DNA of 64,000 bases from Stramonita haemastoma (GCA_030674155.1 CM060318.1:67831221-67895220); one strand, 5' to 3'; shown: positions 44,216 through 55,437, counted from the first letter of the stretch. The notes: generated from the letters alone by a model not told the origin. Translations and numbers: made by a program.

Positions 44216-44345
44216 CAATACAATACAACACAATACAATACAATACAACACAATGCACTGCAATGCAACAAAATACAATACGATGCATTATCTTGCAATA
44301 CAATGCAAGTCAATGTAATACGATACAATACAGTGCAATATTCCT
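44212..44345. repeat. (AATAC)n degenerate pentanucleotide array
   Basis: ACAATACAATACAACAC and variants such as ACAATGCACTGCAATGC. The same motif recurs at about 46020-46150 and 46740-46830. Confidence 0.9.
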
Positions 44346-44351
44346 TGACAG

Positions 44352-44600
44352 CAGCTATTGATGTCTGTCATATGAGCGAAAATGCGTTGCGCTGCCGTTA
44401 AGCGCCCGACAAGTCAGGTTTAGCGCATCCGATATCTTTGTGAGAAAGAATTGTTATCTTTTAATTATGTCTTTCTGGTAAAAAGGTAAGAGCCGTGACC
44501 AAGAAGGCAGAAATTAGAAAAGAAGAATCTGACAGGAAGAAAAAGAAGACAGAAACAAAGAGAGGGAAAGAAAAGATGAAATTCCTTGTACAGAAGTTCT
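44352..44600 (+). mobile_element. Repeat C, partial copy
   Basis: It shows TGATGTCTGTCATATGAGCG, AATGCGTTGCGCTGCCGTTA, GCGCCCGACAAGTCAGG, CTTTCTGGTAAAAAGGTAAG and GAATCTGACAGGAAGAAAAA. It matches 46400-46745, 50228-50580 and 56030-56370. I see no tRNA-like boxes and no coding content, so the class is unknown. Confidence 0.75.
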
Positions 44601-44689
44601 AGAAGGTGGGGATGTTATATTCATTACTATATGTTACAATAATATGTATGATAGTCTGTCCAGATCGATAAAGTCCAACCTAGCACTGG

Positions 44690-44955
<266 letters not shown>

Positions 44956-44959
44956 CAAA

Positions 44960-45022
44960 TTCTTTTATTTCGAGGATAATGAATAAGCACTCGTGTGCTT
45001 TTTTTACATCCAATCCCCGCCC
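44960..45022 (-). mobile_element. SINE-B 3' end fragment, minus orientation
   Basis: TTTATTTCGAGGATAATG, AAGCACTCGTGTGCTTTTTT and ACATCCAATCCCCG. Confidence 0.8.
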
Positions 45023-45154
45023 TTATCAGGTATAAGAACAAGATAAAAAAACCTCCTCTAACTAAACAACAACAATACTAATGATCCAGATACAAAGAAC
45101 AATTAACCATACCAAGTAGCAAACAACAAACAAGAATTAAAGAGAGATTTGATT

Positions 45155-45358
45155 TGATTTGATTTATTTTATATCGAGGATAATGGAATAAGCACTCTTG
45201 TGCTTTTTTTTTACTTCCAGTCCCCGTGTGTATGTATTTTTTATAAATGTCATATGTTCCCACCGGCACACTATGGCCTACTCTTACGAAAAGCGGAACA
45301 GGACTTAACGTGTGCGCAAAATTTGTGCGCAAGATTTCTGCGTGCGTTCGCACACACT
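45155..45358 (-). mobile_element. SINE-B 3' half, minus orientation
   Basis: A (TTGAT)n-like tail, then TATATCGAGGATAATGGAAT, AGTCCCCGTGTGTATG, CTACTCTTACGAAAAGCGGA and ATTTCTGCGTGCGTTCGCAC. It is interrupted by (GA)n at the centre of the element. A short duplication (GCGCAAAATTTGTGCGCAAG) is present near 45313. Confidence 0.88.
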
Positions 45359-45363
45359 CTCGG

Positions 45364-45388
45364 TGAGAGAGAGAGAGAGAGTGAGAGA

Positions 45389-45471
<83 letters not shown>
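45364..45471. repeat. (GA)n microsatellite
   Basis: A long GA repeat at the broken centre of a SINE-B copy. Confidence 0.95.
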
Positions 45472-45474
<3 letters not shown>

Positions 45475-45504
45475 TGGCAGAAAGTTGTTTCATGTTTATT
45501 TCTG

Positions 45505-45840
45505 TACCCGCATGTCAGATTTCAGGCCGAAGTCTGATGCCCACACAGGCAAAAAACCCACATAGGCCTACTGGACACTGCACTGCACTGCTCTCCAGTG
45601 ATGGTTCTGGTTTTTATTCTGCCTGCAGGTTTTTCCACTTCGCTGCTTCGTCTTTCACTGCTTTAAGCTGCTGGTCCTTTGTGAACAGCTTGCCTCCATT
45701 AAGAGCTATACTTGACCAGGATTTCCCATTGTTTTTCCTCTAATGCCACACGCCTGGGGATGTTTTTCAGGGTGTCTTTGTAGCCAACCTTTGGCTGCCC
45801 TCTTGGTCAATGGCTTCGCTCTCAGCACTCCCTAGGAGAA
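45505..45840 (-). mobile_element. LINE 3' fragment (RTE-like C-terminus), minus orientation
   Basis: Reading the minus strand from 45840: KVGYKDTLKNIPRRVALEEK, then QWEILVK, a stop, WRQAVHKGP, and near the end a C-x2-H. Many invertebrate LINE ORF2 proteins end in this order: [RK]-[YF]-K-D-x-L-K-x-x-L, then W-E-x-x-A-x-D-R-x-x-W-R-x-x-V, a charged helix, and a terminal C2H2-type finger. The copy has stops and frame changes. Confidence 0.65.
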
Positions 45841-45887
45841 CTGCTTTGGTCGTGACCTGTGCGGCACAATACTATACGTGACAATAC

Positions 45888-46022
45888 AATACAATGCGTT
45901 TTCGTCAGAGTGGGCCATTGTGTGCTGGTGGGAACAGATGACATTTACAAAACTGCATACACACGGGGATTGGATGTAAAAAAGCACAAGAGTGCTTATC
46001 CCATTATCCTCGATATGAAAGA
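45888..46022 (+). mobile_element. SINE-B 3' end, + orientation
   Basis: TTTTCGTCAGAGTGGGCCAT, ACAGATGACATTTACAAAAC, CATACACACGGGGATTGGAT, AAGCACAAGAGTGCTTATCC and CATTATCCTCGATATGAAAG. Confidence 0.88.
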
Positions 46023-46234
46023 AATGAGAAAAATACAATGGTATGTATGACAATGCAATACAATGGTATACAATAATAAATAATACAAACCATCACAACG
46101 CAACACAAAGCATGGCAATACAACGCAATACAATACAATCCGATGCAATGTACTACAGGTGTATTCGATACAATACGAGACAATATTTCTTTGTTGCTGT
46201 TTCTGTAACAATCTTTTTTTACCCTGTTCTGTGA

Positions 46235-46378
46235 ACAAAGATTGTTGAGCGCCAAAACCAAACAGAGCTGAAGACCCTCCAACACTCCTGGGGAACCATT
46301 CAGAAACTGGCTCAAGACAGGCAGGAGTGGAGAACCTTTGTTGCGGCCCTACATGCCAAGAAGGCATAAAAAGGCTTT
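46235..46378 (+). mobile_element. LINE 3' end fragment, + orientation
   Basis: The + strand codes WGTIQKLAQDRQEWRTFVAA then LHAKKA and a TAA stop at about 46368, followed by a (GGATT)n-like tail. L-A-x-D-R-x-x-W-R-x-[FL]-V-x-A-L-x-A is a common C-terminus of invertebrate LINE ORF2 proteins. This is the extreme 3' end of a copy truncated on its 5' side. Confidence 0.7.
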
Positions 46379-46399
46379 GGATTGGATTGGATTGATTCT

Positions 46400-46745
46400 T
46401 CGTTGTCGAACGCTCAGACAGTAACCATTGTTGTCTGTCATATGAGCGAAAATGCGTAGCACTGCCGTTAAGCGCCTGTCAAGTCAGGCCCAGCATATAG
46501 GACTTCGACATGGGAGAGAATTGTGATGTTTTATTTTTTTCTGGAAAAAAGGCAGGAGAATGGATCAAGATCAAGTAGGCAGAAAATAGATAAGAAGGCG
46601 GTGACAGGAAGAAAAGGAACGAGGCAGAAACAAAGAGAGGGATAGAAAAGAGAAAATTCCGAGCACATAATTTCCAAAAGGTGAGGGTGCTATTTCTAGT
46701 GACAGGCCTAGGCCCCCGGCATCCCCACAGGGAACATACAATACA
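46400..46745 (+). mobile_element. Repeat C, full copy
   Basis: It starts TTCTTCGTTGTCGAACGCTC and ends near GGCATCCCCACAGGGAAC. Internal blocks: CATATGAGCGAAAATGCGTA, GCCGTTAAGCGCCTGTCAAG, TGGATCAAGATCAAGTAGGC, AACAAAGAGAGGGATAGAAA and GAGGGTGCTATTTCTAGTGA. About 345 bp, with no terminal inverted repeats that I can see. Confidence 0.8.
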
Positions 46746-46919
46746 CTCCAAAGTAATGCAGCACAGCACAATACAATGCAATACAAAAAAACAAATACAA
46801 CACAGTAGAGTACAATACAATGCGACGCAATTCATGACAACTCAGACTTTAAAAAATGCTATTCAGAACAGTGTAACCCAAAAACCTCCCCACATCCTGT
46901 TTTTCAGGCAGAGAAAAAA

Positions 46920-47395
46920 TATGAAATGACTGTAAATCAGTGCAGAGAAGTGATTGTAAATGAGTGTAGAGAAGTGACTGTAAATCAGTGTAGAGAAGTG
47001 ACTGTAAATCAGTGCAGAAAAGTGACTGTAAATGAACTCAGAGAAATGTGAAGTGACTGTAAATGAACTCAGAGAAATGTGAAGTGACTGTAAATGAACT
47101 CAGAGAAATGTGAAGTGACTGTAAATGAACTCAGAGAAATGTGAAGTGACTGTAAATGAACTCAGAGAAATGTGAAGTGACTGTAAATGAACTCAGAGAA
47201 ATGTGAAGTGACTGTAAATGAACTCAGAGAAATGTTAAGTGACAGTAAATGAACTCAGAGAAATGTGAAGTGACTGTAAATGAACTCAGAGAAATGTTAA
47301 GTGACTGTAAATGAACTCAGAGAAATGTGAAGTGACTGTAAATTAACTCAGAGAAATGTGAAGTGACTGTAAATTAATGCAGAGAAGGGACTGTA
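46920..47395. repeat. Minisatellite with mixed 24-bp and 31-bp units
   Basis: About four units of 24 bp (AGAGAAGTGACTGTAAATCA + GTGT) pass into about eleven units of 31 bp. The longer unit has a 7-base insert in the same frame of repetition (AGAGAAATGTGAAGTGACTG, then TAAATGAACTC). Two copies carry TTAAGTGAC instead of TGAAGTGAC. Confidence 0.93.
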
Positions 47396-47754
47396 AACCA
47401 ATATTTCAGTGTTTTTTTTTTAAAAAGAAAGAAAGAAAAGGAAGAACCAGCAGAAGAGAAAAAAGCCAAATTAAATACCACAATGGAATACGACATCAGG
47501 AAACATTTAGGCTTTTGGTTCCCAAGTCCTATTCAGTCCGCAACAATATCTCAACTTCTATCAGGAGGCAGTACAGGGTTGGGGGGGGGTGGGGGTGTTA
47601 GTGGTGGTGGTGGTTGTTAGTTATATAGGTTCTAAACTACTGGAAAAATCTGGGCTAGAAAAATTAAGTAATTCTTTTCCAGTGCTCTGTCTGTTTCTGT
47701 CTCTGTCTGTCAGGAACAGGTCTGTCTTCTGTATGTCTGTCAGAAACAGGTCTA

Positions 47755-47830
47755 TCTGTCTGTCAAAAACAGGTCACATACGCAAAAATCTCACCATTGG
47801 CGAACCTCGAAGCTCTTGCCGAGGAAGGAA
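47755..47830 (+). mobile_element. SINE-A 3' fragment
   Basis: GGTCACATACGCAAAAATCT, CACCATTGGCGAACCTCGAA and GCTCTTGCCGAGGAAGGAAA. Confidence 0.8.
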
Positions 47831-47839
47831 AAGACATGA

Positions 47840-48520
47840 GTACCAATATCATTATCTCCAGGGGGAAAAATCCCCCTCTAACGGGCGCCTCACTCGAGGC
47901 ACTGACCCCACGTTCTCAGTAGCAGTATATCATAAAGGCGATTCTTCCACCGCAGGGCTATTTTGTCACTGGCTATAAGAGCCAAAATTGGCTAAGAGCC
48001 AAAATGAATCCTGATGTCGTACTCCATTGTGGTTTTTAATTTGGCTTTTTTCTCTTCTGCTTGTTCTTCCTTTTCTTTCTTTCTTTGTTTTTTTTAACCG
48101 GAAGATTGTTTCCAGTCCCCCCCCCCAAAAAAAAAAAAAAAAAAAAAAGGGAAAGAGTTTACTGCGCAGCATTCACAAGCCTCTTTGGAAAGTACAGCCA
48201 AGTAAAAGTAATTCTGCTTTTAGGTGGCTTCTTTCTCTGTCTGTCTGTCTGTGTCTGTCTCTGTATCTGTCTGTGTCTGTCTGTGTCTCTCTCTGTCTCT
48301 GTCTGTGTCTGTCTATCTGTATGTCTTTATCTCTCTCTCTTTCTGTCTCTGTCTCTGTCTGTCTCTGTCTCTCTCTCAGACTCAAAAATCAAAGGAGTGG
48401 TCAAAATCTTTTTTTGATGTCAAGGACTGCCGCCATTCACCCGATGTCTTGTGCCTTAAATATTCCAGTGACAATGAAGTGATGACGCAGGACCTTGTGG
48501 TGCTCATTGCCGCTACTTTG
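47840..48520. other. Gene-free stretch with C/A runs and TCTG repeats
   Basis: A run of about nine C and 20 A lies at 48117-48148, and (TCTG)/(TC) repeats at about 48236-48378. No gene is recognised. Confidence 0.5.
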
Positions 48521-48524
48521 ATCA

Positions 48525-48725
48525 ACGCATTGGTCAAGTGGTTAGAGCGATCTGTTCCTGATAGGATGGTACGTGAGGCCGCGGGGTCGAGTCTCTCTCC
48601 ACTCAGGTGTCCTTTTCGACGAACCACCCTCCCTTCCCCACCCCCACCTCCTCCTATCTGGAGTCATGTTTAACACTAGTATTGACTCTACTTTCCCGAA
48701 AGTCTTGGGATGAGACTCTAAACCG
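48525..48725 (+). mobile_element. SINE-B 5' half, + orientation
   Basis: The tRNA-like head shows ATTGGTCAAGTGGTTAGAGC and GCGGGGTCGAGTCTCTCTCC. The body shows GACTCTACTTTCCCGAAAGT and GATGAGACTCTAAACC. It breaks at the centre of the element and is followed by (TA)n. Confidence 0.7.
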
Positions 48726-48743
48726 CTCCCGTGGAGATGCTGG

Positions 48744-48746
<3 letters not shown>

Positions 48747-48835
<89 letters not shown>

Positions 48836-48932
48836 TATACTATACAATACATACATACATACATACATACATACATACTACATACATACATACATACATA
48901 CATACAACATACATACATACATATGCAGGTTT
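48747..48932. repeat. (TA)n then (CATA)n microsatellites
   Basis: About 41 TA units to 48828, then degenerate TATAC and (CATA)n to about 48932. Confidence 0.95.
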
Positions 48933-49104
48933 ATTACCTCTAGACTACTCTTCCATCAGCGCTAATCCTCTGTGCCCTATCTTCTTGCTGTGTCCAAGGC
49001 CATTGCCTGTCTCCGTTGCGACAGATTTCCCTACGCTTCCTCCTTCCCACCAGGCTTTATTTATATGAGACGGATTATCATTCATCACTAATTCGTGTTG
49101 TTTC

Positions 49105-49200
49105 TTTATCCCCCCGTGGGGATGCCTGGGGCCTGTCAGCATAAATAGCATCCCCGTCTTCCAGATATTCTGTGCTACGATTCCCTACTTTTCTGCTTGT
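49105..49200 (-). mobile_element. Repeat C 3' end, minus orientation
   Basis: CCCCGTGGGGATGCCTGGGG, CTGTCAGCATAAATAGCATC and TTCTGTGCTACGATTCCCTA are the reverse of the Repeat C end seen at 56280-56365. Confidence 0.75.
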
Positions 49201-49254
49201 GACTAGCCATGTGGATGAGAGCAAAGTCAGGTTCTAGACGAGATTAAACTCAAG

Positions 49255-49375
<121 letters not shown>

Positions 49376-49665
49376 CGCCCTCTCCCTCTTTCTCTCTCAA
49401 ACACATATCCAGCCATTAAAAAATGACCAAGCTCATCTACCAAATGAAGCGGGTAGTGACAGGTGTATCCGTTCCCTCTCCCTCCTCTCTTGATCCTTTA
49501 CCACAATGCATTATCCCTCCAAAGTCCCCGGCAGTGCTTACCAGAACTTTGAATCTGATTTCCTGTTTACCGCAAAAATGCCTGATCAGACCTCTAAAGA
49601 TGATGAAGATGACGCGAGGACGATGATGATGATGATGGATTTTGTTTGAAAAAGATGAAGATTCC
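49376..49665. other. Gene-free stretch
   Basis: Pyrimidine-rich remainder of the CT array, then mixed sequence with a (GAT)n at about 49620-49637. Nothing recognised. Confidence 0.5.
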
Positions 49666-49669
49666 TGGG

Positions 49670-49796
49670 GGTGAAGTGGCCTAGTGGTTACAGCTTCAAG
49701 CCTGTGTTCTGACAGTAACTGGAATTGAGTTCATGTCTCTGACGAGGTGTCTGTTTGAAAGGATGCTTCCACTGGAGTCACTTAGTGACTACCCCC

Positions 49797-49828
<32 letters not shown>

Positions 49829-49858
49829 AGTCTTTTGGACGTGACTGTAAACTGACGT
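49670..49858 (+). mobile_element. SINE-B 5' part, + orientation, with poly-C insertion
   Basis: The head shows AAGTGGCCTAGTGGTTACAG and GGAATTGAGTTCATGTCTCT. A C run of about 29 bases at 49799-49827 precedes GAGTCTTTTGGACGTGACTG. It is diverged. Confidence 0.6.
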
Positions 49859-49859
49859 C

Positions 49860-50065
49860 ACACAAACCACCGTACAGGCCAAGACTGTCCTACATGAACA
49901 GCACAAGGAGGGTTTCGATGGAAACGATGGAAGACAACATCAGAAAGTGGGATGGCACTGAAATTGAACGACTTTATACGGAAAACTGAAAACCGTGAGG
50001 ATTTGAGGAAGCTGGTTGCAACATCTTCAGTGGTGCCCCAACGGTCTACAAGACTGTGGGATAGG
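49860..50065 (+). mobile_element. Possible LINE C-terminal fragment
   Basis: The + strand reads RLSYMNSTRRVSMETMEDNI and RKWDGTEIERLYTEN, then frame changes and FSGAPTVYKT. The layout recalls the end of RTE-like ORF2 proteins (R-P-x-x-x-[WY]-x-D-x-[IV]-x-x-W), but several key residues differ. The evidence is weak. Confidence 0.4.
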
Positions 50066-50227
50066 GGAAGGTGAAGGGAAACCGGTTCTATGTAGGAAGG
50101 GACACAGAACATCCTGCACACTCGTTAAAAACCCTGCTGAAGAGAGGACCAGCTGCTTGGGTAATATGGAGGACTTTAGTCATCCAGTGCAGAATGCTCC
50201 CCGACCACTGAAGAGGCCTGGACTTCG

Positions 50228-50580
50228 TCACATTCTTCTTCTTCTTTCTTGTTGAATGCTCAGGCAGCAACTTTTGTTGTCTGTCATAATATGGGAGAAA
50301 ATGCGTTGTTCTGCCGTTAAGTTCCTGACAAGTCAGGCCCGGCGCATCTGACTTCGGCTTGGGGAAGAAACTATTATTTTATTTAAGTCTTTCTGGGAAA
50401 AAAAGGCAGGAAATTGGATCAAGAAGGCAGAAAATAGGGGGGAAAAGGAGTTGATAGGAAGAAACACAGAATTAAAGAGAGGGACAGAGAAGAAGAAATT
50501 CTTAACACAGAATGTTCAGAAAGTGGGGATGTTGTTTATACTGACAGGCCTCAGGCATTCCATAGGGGACGTCACATTTT
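50228..50580 (+). mobile_element. Repeat C, full copy
   Basis: CTTTCTTGTTGAATGCTCAG, TGTTGTCTGTCATAATATGG, GCCGTTAAGTTCCTGACAAG, TCTTTCTGGGAAAAAAAGGC and TACTGACAGGCCTCAGGCAT, in the same order as 56030-56370. Confidence 0.8.
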
Positions 50581-50624
50581 ACAACCTGCCCACAACATTG
50601 CCTGAAATCTCCAGTGCCCCAACG

Positions 50625-50718
50625 ACTCCTCAATGGCCTGCTTATCCAAAAGGCGGAGCAGGTTTTTAATGTATATGCGCAAGATCTTCTGCATGCGTTT
50701 ACACACGAGGCCTAGGAC
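50625..50718 (-). mobile_element. SINE-B central fragment, minus orientation
   Basis: CAATGGCCTGCTTATCCAAA, GGCGGAGCAGGTTTTTAATG, GCGCAAGATCTTCTGCATGC and TTTACACACGAGGCC. Confidence 0.7.
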
Positions 50719-50734
50719 TTTGACATTTAGTTCG

Positions 50735-50850
50735 GCTTTTTTTCGCCAAACCGGGAAGAGAGGGCTATGCTGGGAATCGAACCCAGAACCTCATGGTTGA
50801 CTTGTTGGCAGGCGAACGTCTTAACCATCCTGCCACTCCCCTCCTTGAGG
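50735..50850 (-). mobile_element. SINE-F, tRNA-derived head region, minus orientation
   Basis: The + strand shows CTGGGAATCGAACCCAGAAC (reverse B box) and AGGCGAACGTCTTAACCATC (reverse A box). It is a second copy of the element at 34395-34560. Confidence 0.65.
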
Positions 50851-51109
50851 CGTTGGTTTAAATCATGTTTCTTCAAAAAGAAGGAAACATACATTACATA
50901 AAAATCAATGCCACGAGCAACGACAAGCGAAGAACTTATATCTTGTTCTAACACAGAAACATGAAACTAAATAGCACTTTGGAACCTGGCAGGTATGAGT
51001 TCATCTAAGACAACTACTGTTGTTATCAGTGTTATTAGCCGTATGCCTTGACAGTACTTTGGAAGTAGAGTACATAGAGTACATAGTACTCTGTTGGCTA
51101 AACCTCGGC

Positions 51110-51505
51110 GAGAGAATGGACATTTCTTCTGTTTTCTCCGTTCCTCGGCTCCAGAGTACGAGATTTACCGATAGTGAGATGTTGCGTAAGCGACTGTTTT
51201 GGCCAACCATGAAGATAGCTGCATTCCGGTTTCAGAGATGTATGCTAGGTGTGTCTGTGTTTCCGTAACCCACAGACTGCTGACCTGAATGACGGGATCT
51301 TCTCACGTGCGTGTTTGATCGTCTACATGTGAATACACACGAGGGGATTTAAGCTAAAGCAGATCTGCACTTGGAAGGTGACCTGGGAGATGGTAAAATA
51401 GTAATCCCCACCATTGATTCACCAGACGCCTATGAGAATCGAACCCAGGACTTCATGGACCCATGGGATTGAAGTTGAACGATCTCAACCACTCGTTTAT
51501 GGCTT
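51110..51505 (-). mobile_element. SINE-A, full-length copy, minus orientation
   Basis: Read on the minus strand, the tRNA-like head lies at 51505-51430 (reverse B box GAGAATCGAACCCAGGACTT on the + strand) and the end lies at 51140-51110 (TTCCTCGGCTCCAGAGTACG on the + strand). The intermediate blocks match 33603-33990 in order. Confidence 0.9.
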
Positions 51506-51764
51506 CCGTCAGAAAATGGAGATGATGATATTTCCACTGGGTATAGTACTGCACAGTACTGCCTTGCTCTCATCCACAAGAGCTAGTCTAACCTTGCCGA
51601 TAACACCAAATTCTATGACACCGTGGAACAAAATATTAATTACACTTTACCTAAAGAACAGCTTCGTACGAGCAATGCGTCATTCAGTGCTCTTAATACT
51701 GGTACTTTAAAACGGTATACCCCATTATCTTTCGGAGAAAATGTGCAAACTGTCCAGTAGATAT

Positions 51765-51905
51765 AGGTCTACTTGTTTCATGGTTTCATAACCCTTAGCT
51801 GTAGGTGTGCAAAGTTCTAGTGGTTTATGGTTTCATAACCCTCAGCTGTAGGTGTGCCAAGTTCTAGTTGTTTCATGGTTTTATAACCTTCAGCTGTATG
51901 TAGGT
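51765..51905. repeat. Short tandem array, about 57-bp unit, 2.4 copies
   Basis: TTCATGGTTTCATAACCCTT, AGCTGTAGGTGTGCAAAGTT and CTAGT occur three times with small changes. Confidence 0.85.
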
Positions 51906-52111
51906 AGTGATGTATGTACGTACCATGGTTCGTTCACCCCCGACCCCTCATTGTAGCGAGTTCACTGTCATTGGTAACTCTGCCATAATTTTGTTTGTTT
52001 TGCTGTGTGTTTATATAATAAATTAGGATTCCTATGATGGGTCGGCAAGAACTCGCAGGCATACTGTTGGTCAGATTGCGACCTCCCTCCCCCCTTCATA
52101 CACCCTCCTTC

Positions 52112-52215
52112 GCCCCCTGTGGGGATGTCGGAAGCTTTTCAGTATAAATAGCATCCCTACCTTTTGGCATTTCGGTGCTAGGTATTCCCTATTTTTCTAT
52201 CCCTCTCTTTAATTC
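52112..52215 (-). mobile_element. Repeat C 3' end, minus orientation
   Basis: CCCCTGTGGGGATGTCGGAA, CAGTATAAATAGCATCCCTA, CGGTGCTAGGTATTCCCTAT and TTTTTCTATCCCTCTCTTTA. Confidence 0.75.
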
Positions 52216-52329
52216 TGCCTTCTTTGTTACCTTTCTTTCTTGCACCTTTCTGGCTTATTTTCTGCCTTCCAAGTTCATTTGCCTGCTTCTTTTCAAGCAA
52301 ATTATGTCAAATGTTATCTTTTGTTTTAT

Positions 52330-52490
52330 TATATACATTGATAGGGAAACAAAATACAGTTGCATACAGGAAAAGAAAAAAAAATGGGTAGGCGCTGCAT
52401 TTGTGGCTACGCGCTCTCCCGGGAAGAGCAGCCCGAATTTCATGCAGAGAAATCTGCTGTGACATAAAGTGGTATAAAAATACACAAAAA
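52330..52490 (+). mobile_element. SINE-D tail only, + orientation
   Basis: ATAGGGAAACAAAATACAGT, TGCATACAGGAAAAG, GCGCTCTCCCGGGAAGAGCA, TTTCATGCAGAGAAATCTGC and TGTGACATAAAGTGG. No SINE-D head or body lies upstream. Confidence 0.85.
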
Positions 52491-52694
52491 AAGGATATTG
52501 CAGGTATCATTTTGTTCTGGCCACCAGGGAGTGACACTGGAACACTAGGATGGGCACAGGATGTCCATTCTGCAGTGTTGTTTGACCATAATAGGATATT
52601 TCTTTCGTGTTGTTTTTGTGAATGAAAGTGTTATTATTTTTTACGCTTTTGTGTAGCCAAGGGTTATTTTATTTATCTATAAATATTTATTTAT

Positions 52695-52745
52695 CTATTT
52701 ATTCATTTATTCTTATATATCGAGGATGATGGAATAAACACTCAT
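52695..52745 (-). mobile_element. SINE-B 3' end fragment, minus orientation
   Basis: TATATCGAGGATGATGGAAT and AACACTCATGA, after a T/A-rich tail. Confidence 0.7.
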
Positions 52746-52849
52746 GATAAATCAAGCAGAATAGCTAGCGCCCTCGCATAGCCTGGTTTTATTGGCCTTA
52801 AGGAATGAACTAGTGATGGTGTTTTGTCGGTTAATGGTGATTCTTTTTC

Positions 52850-53065
52850 AGCTTGAGGGTGTTGAGTACTTGAAGGGACTGGGTGGTGTTGATGTTGACC
52901 TTGAGGTGAAAAGTATCGTCGGACTTGCGGAAATTGAAGAAGGTGACAGCCCTGATATTGCCTTTGTGGTCGGCGGGGCTGTAAACAACATCCAATGAAA
53001 TGAAACGAGTTCCACTGATTCCTCGGGGAGTTAAAAGGAAAGATAAAACGAAAGAAAACATTGGA
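52850..53065. other. Possible coding remnant, family unknown
   Basis: On the + strand an open frame from about 52852 reads LEGVEYLKGLGGVDVDLEVK and ends GAVNNIQ with a TGA at 52998; an AATAAA lies at about 53062. On the minus strand an open frame reads DVVYSPADHKGNIRAVTFFN and NTTQSLQVLNTLKL. One of the two may once have been coding. The part at 52943-52991 recurs at 25639-25687. I do not recognise the family on either strand. Confidence 0.3.
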
Positions 53066-53206
53066 ATAAAGCGGTATCTGTCTTCAAAGAGTGTGTGTGA
53101 GGTTTTTTTTTTTTTTAAATGTCGTTTTATTGCATCAGTTACAGTTATAGTTTATTCATTATCCCTACCACGACTACGACCACGACCACCACTACTAATA
53201 CTACTG

Positions 53207-53500
<294 letters not shown>

Positions 53501-53504
53501 TATT

Positions 53505-54100
53505 GATTCAAGGTGTCACTGTGTGTAATTTCTCAAACTGAAACAATAAAGTGACTTTATTTTGGGTTTTAGTAGATTACCTCAGCTAATATGGCTCAGT
53601 TAATTCGTCCGCAATTGTTTCTCTTAGTGTAACCTCTACCTTTGATAACGATACTGGTAGGTCAATGACCTGACTTCAAATAAAGGAGAGAGCTTAACAC
53701 TCTGCCCTAGGGAACTCCATATTTGACTAAACGCATTTGAAGCTTTTATTTGAAGCTTTTTCTGTCGTAAAGTACACTCTATTCTTTTTGTTCTATGAGT
53801 AGTTTCTATGAGTTCTATTTGTTCAATAGGAATAAAAGAATTGTAGAAGAGAGAATTTACTGACATCGAGTGATAGTTTTGTTTGGGTGGGTGGGTGGTT
53901 CTAGGGCAATCAATTAATAGGATCAAAGCCCTTTTGAAGTCAAGAAACATAATGCCTGCAATTTTGGATTGGTTTAATACACGTACACAGACAGACAGAC
54001 AGACAAAACAGACAAAAGACAGAGGACAGAGAGACAGAGAGGAGAAGAGGACAGATAGAGAACGAGAGAGAGAGAGAACAGAAAACAGAGAAGGGTGGTT
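53505..54100. other. Gene-free stretch
   Basis: AT-rich sequence with an AATAAA at about 53546 and a (GACA)/(GA) repeat at about 53990-54080. No gene is recognised on either strand. Confidence 0.5.
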
Positions 54101-54290
54101 AGGCGCCGTGTTTGTGATCTGAAGGATATTGAGGCCGTGGGTTCCAGTCTCCACTGAGGCGTCCTTTCGAGGGGATTTTCTAAGCTGGAATCAACGTCGA
54201 TACCAACTCCACTTCCCGCAGATTCTTCGGATGAAGCTATAAACTGAAGTCCCGTGTGCAAGCAGACAAAGAACATCCCCTGGACATGTC
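54100..54290 (+). mobile_element. SINE-B 5' half, + orientation, diverged
   Basis: GGTTAGGCGCCGTGTTTGTG and GTGGGTTCCAGTCTCCACTG form a weak tRNA-like head. TTCGAGGGGATTTTCTAAGC, CACTTCCCGCAGATTCTTCG and CTGAAGTCCCGTGTGCAAGC follow. Confidence 0.6.
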
Positions 54291-54729
54291 ACGCGTCATC
54301 TGCCTTTCCTCCAAGAGCAGACCAGCTATGGCCAGTTGGGATGGATGTCATAACCACGACCAGCATGCAATCCAACTACCTAGAGATGAATGGGCTCCGC
54401 TGGGATCAGCTTCGCTCAAGACACAACAGGAAACCAGGGAGAAGTCAAGCCAAGACAAACATGGACAGGAAGACAGGTCTTTAGGTCTTATGTGCATGCT
54501 GGGAAAACTTCATTATGTCCGGGTATGTTTTAGCGAGAGAATCATTTCAAAGGGGGCTTATGTTTACTGTTTTTTCCACTTCATTTAATTGCTTGCATGT
54601 TTGATAACTGTGTAAGCCTGGTGTATGGTTTGGTAAACACACTCTTTCTTCTCCGCTTCTTCATCGTCATCGTTGTCGTCACCCTTCTCCTCTTCACCAT
54701 CTTCATCATCACCATCACCGCCGCCGCCA

Positions 54730-54760
54730 CCACCATCACCATTACCCCCACCCCCACTAC

Positions 54761-54832
<72 letters not shown>

Positions 54833-54915
54833 ATCATCAGAAGCAGCAGCAGCAGCACCACCACCACCACTGCCACCATCACCATCACAGCCACTACCAC
54901 CATCACCACTACCGC
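54730..54915. repeat. (CAT)n with CAC/CAG blocks
   Basis: (ATC)n from about 54760 to 54832 flanked by CACCAC and GCAGCAGCAG blocks. Confidence 0.95.
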
Positions 54916-55144
54916 CATCATGGTCATCATCACTATTGTTGTTTGCAGGATTGTGTGAACAGACAGGAGAACAGGCCACAGCCCCTAAAACGGAGACTCC
55001 TCAGCCGGGTGACCTCTAAGCTTTCCTTCAGTCTTTAGCCTCCTTCCCTGTCCATTCTGTGCACTGAGCACGCGACATGGCTGGCTGTGTGAACGCGGTT
55101 GAGTAAGTAAGATTGGCTGACTGCCTAGCCCTGCTGCCTGATCG

Positions 55145-55330
55145 ACTGGCAGTGCATCTTGCACACACGTTAATTAAGTTAAAACCTGTTCCGTTTTTCG
55201 GAAGAGTAGGCTATCGTGTGCTAGTGGGAACACATGACAAAAATCTTTAAAACTGCATACACATATGGGATTGGATGTAAAAAGAAAAAAAGCAAAATGA
55301 GTGCCTATTCCATTGAAATAAAAGAAAAAG
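55145..55330 (+). mobile_element. SINE-B 3' half, + orientation
   Basis: GCATCTTGCACACACGTTAA, CGGAAGAGTAGGCTATCGTG, AACTGCATACACATATGGGA and TGAGTGCCTATTCCATTG. Confidence 0.82.
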
Positions 55331-55437
55331 TGAGTTTGCTCGATGATGGACTGATTGGTTGATGAACTGATTGACTGATTTATTAACTAGATATTATTTA
55401 CTAACCTATTATCTATTAACTAGACAACACATGCTGT

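Noticed and set aside
48747..48932. A CRISPR-like direct repeat array
   Set aside because: The repeats are pure TA and CATA microsatellites without spacers; the genome is eukaryotic.
54947..55038. A short segment after TTTGCAG coding DCVNRQENRPQPLKRRLLSR and ending in TAG, in phase to follow the last MICALL exon
   Set aside because: It lies 30 kb downstream of 24450, has no conserved pattern, and an alternative frame is also open. It cannot be supported as a MICALL terminal exon without transcripts.
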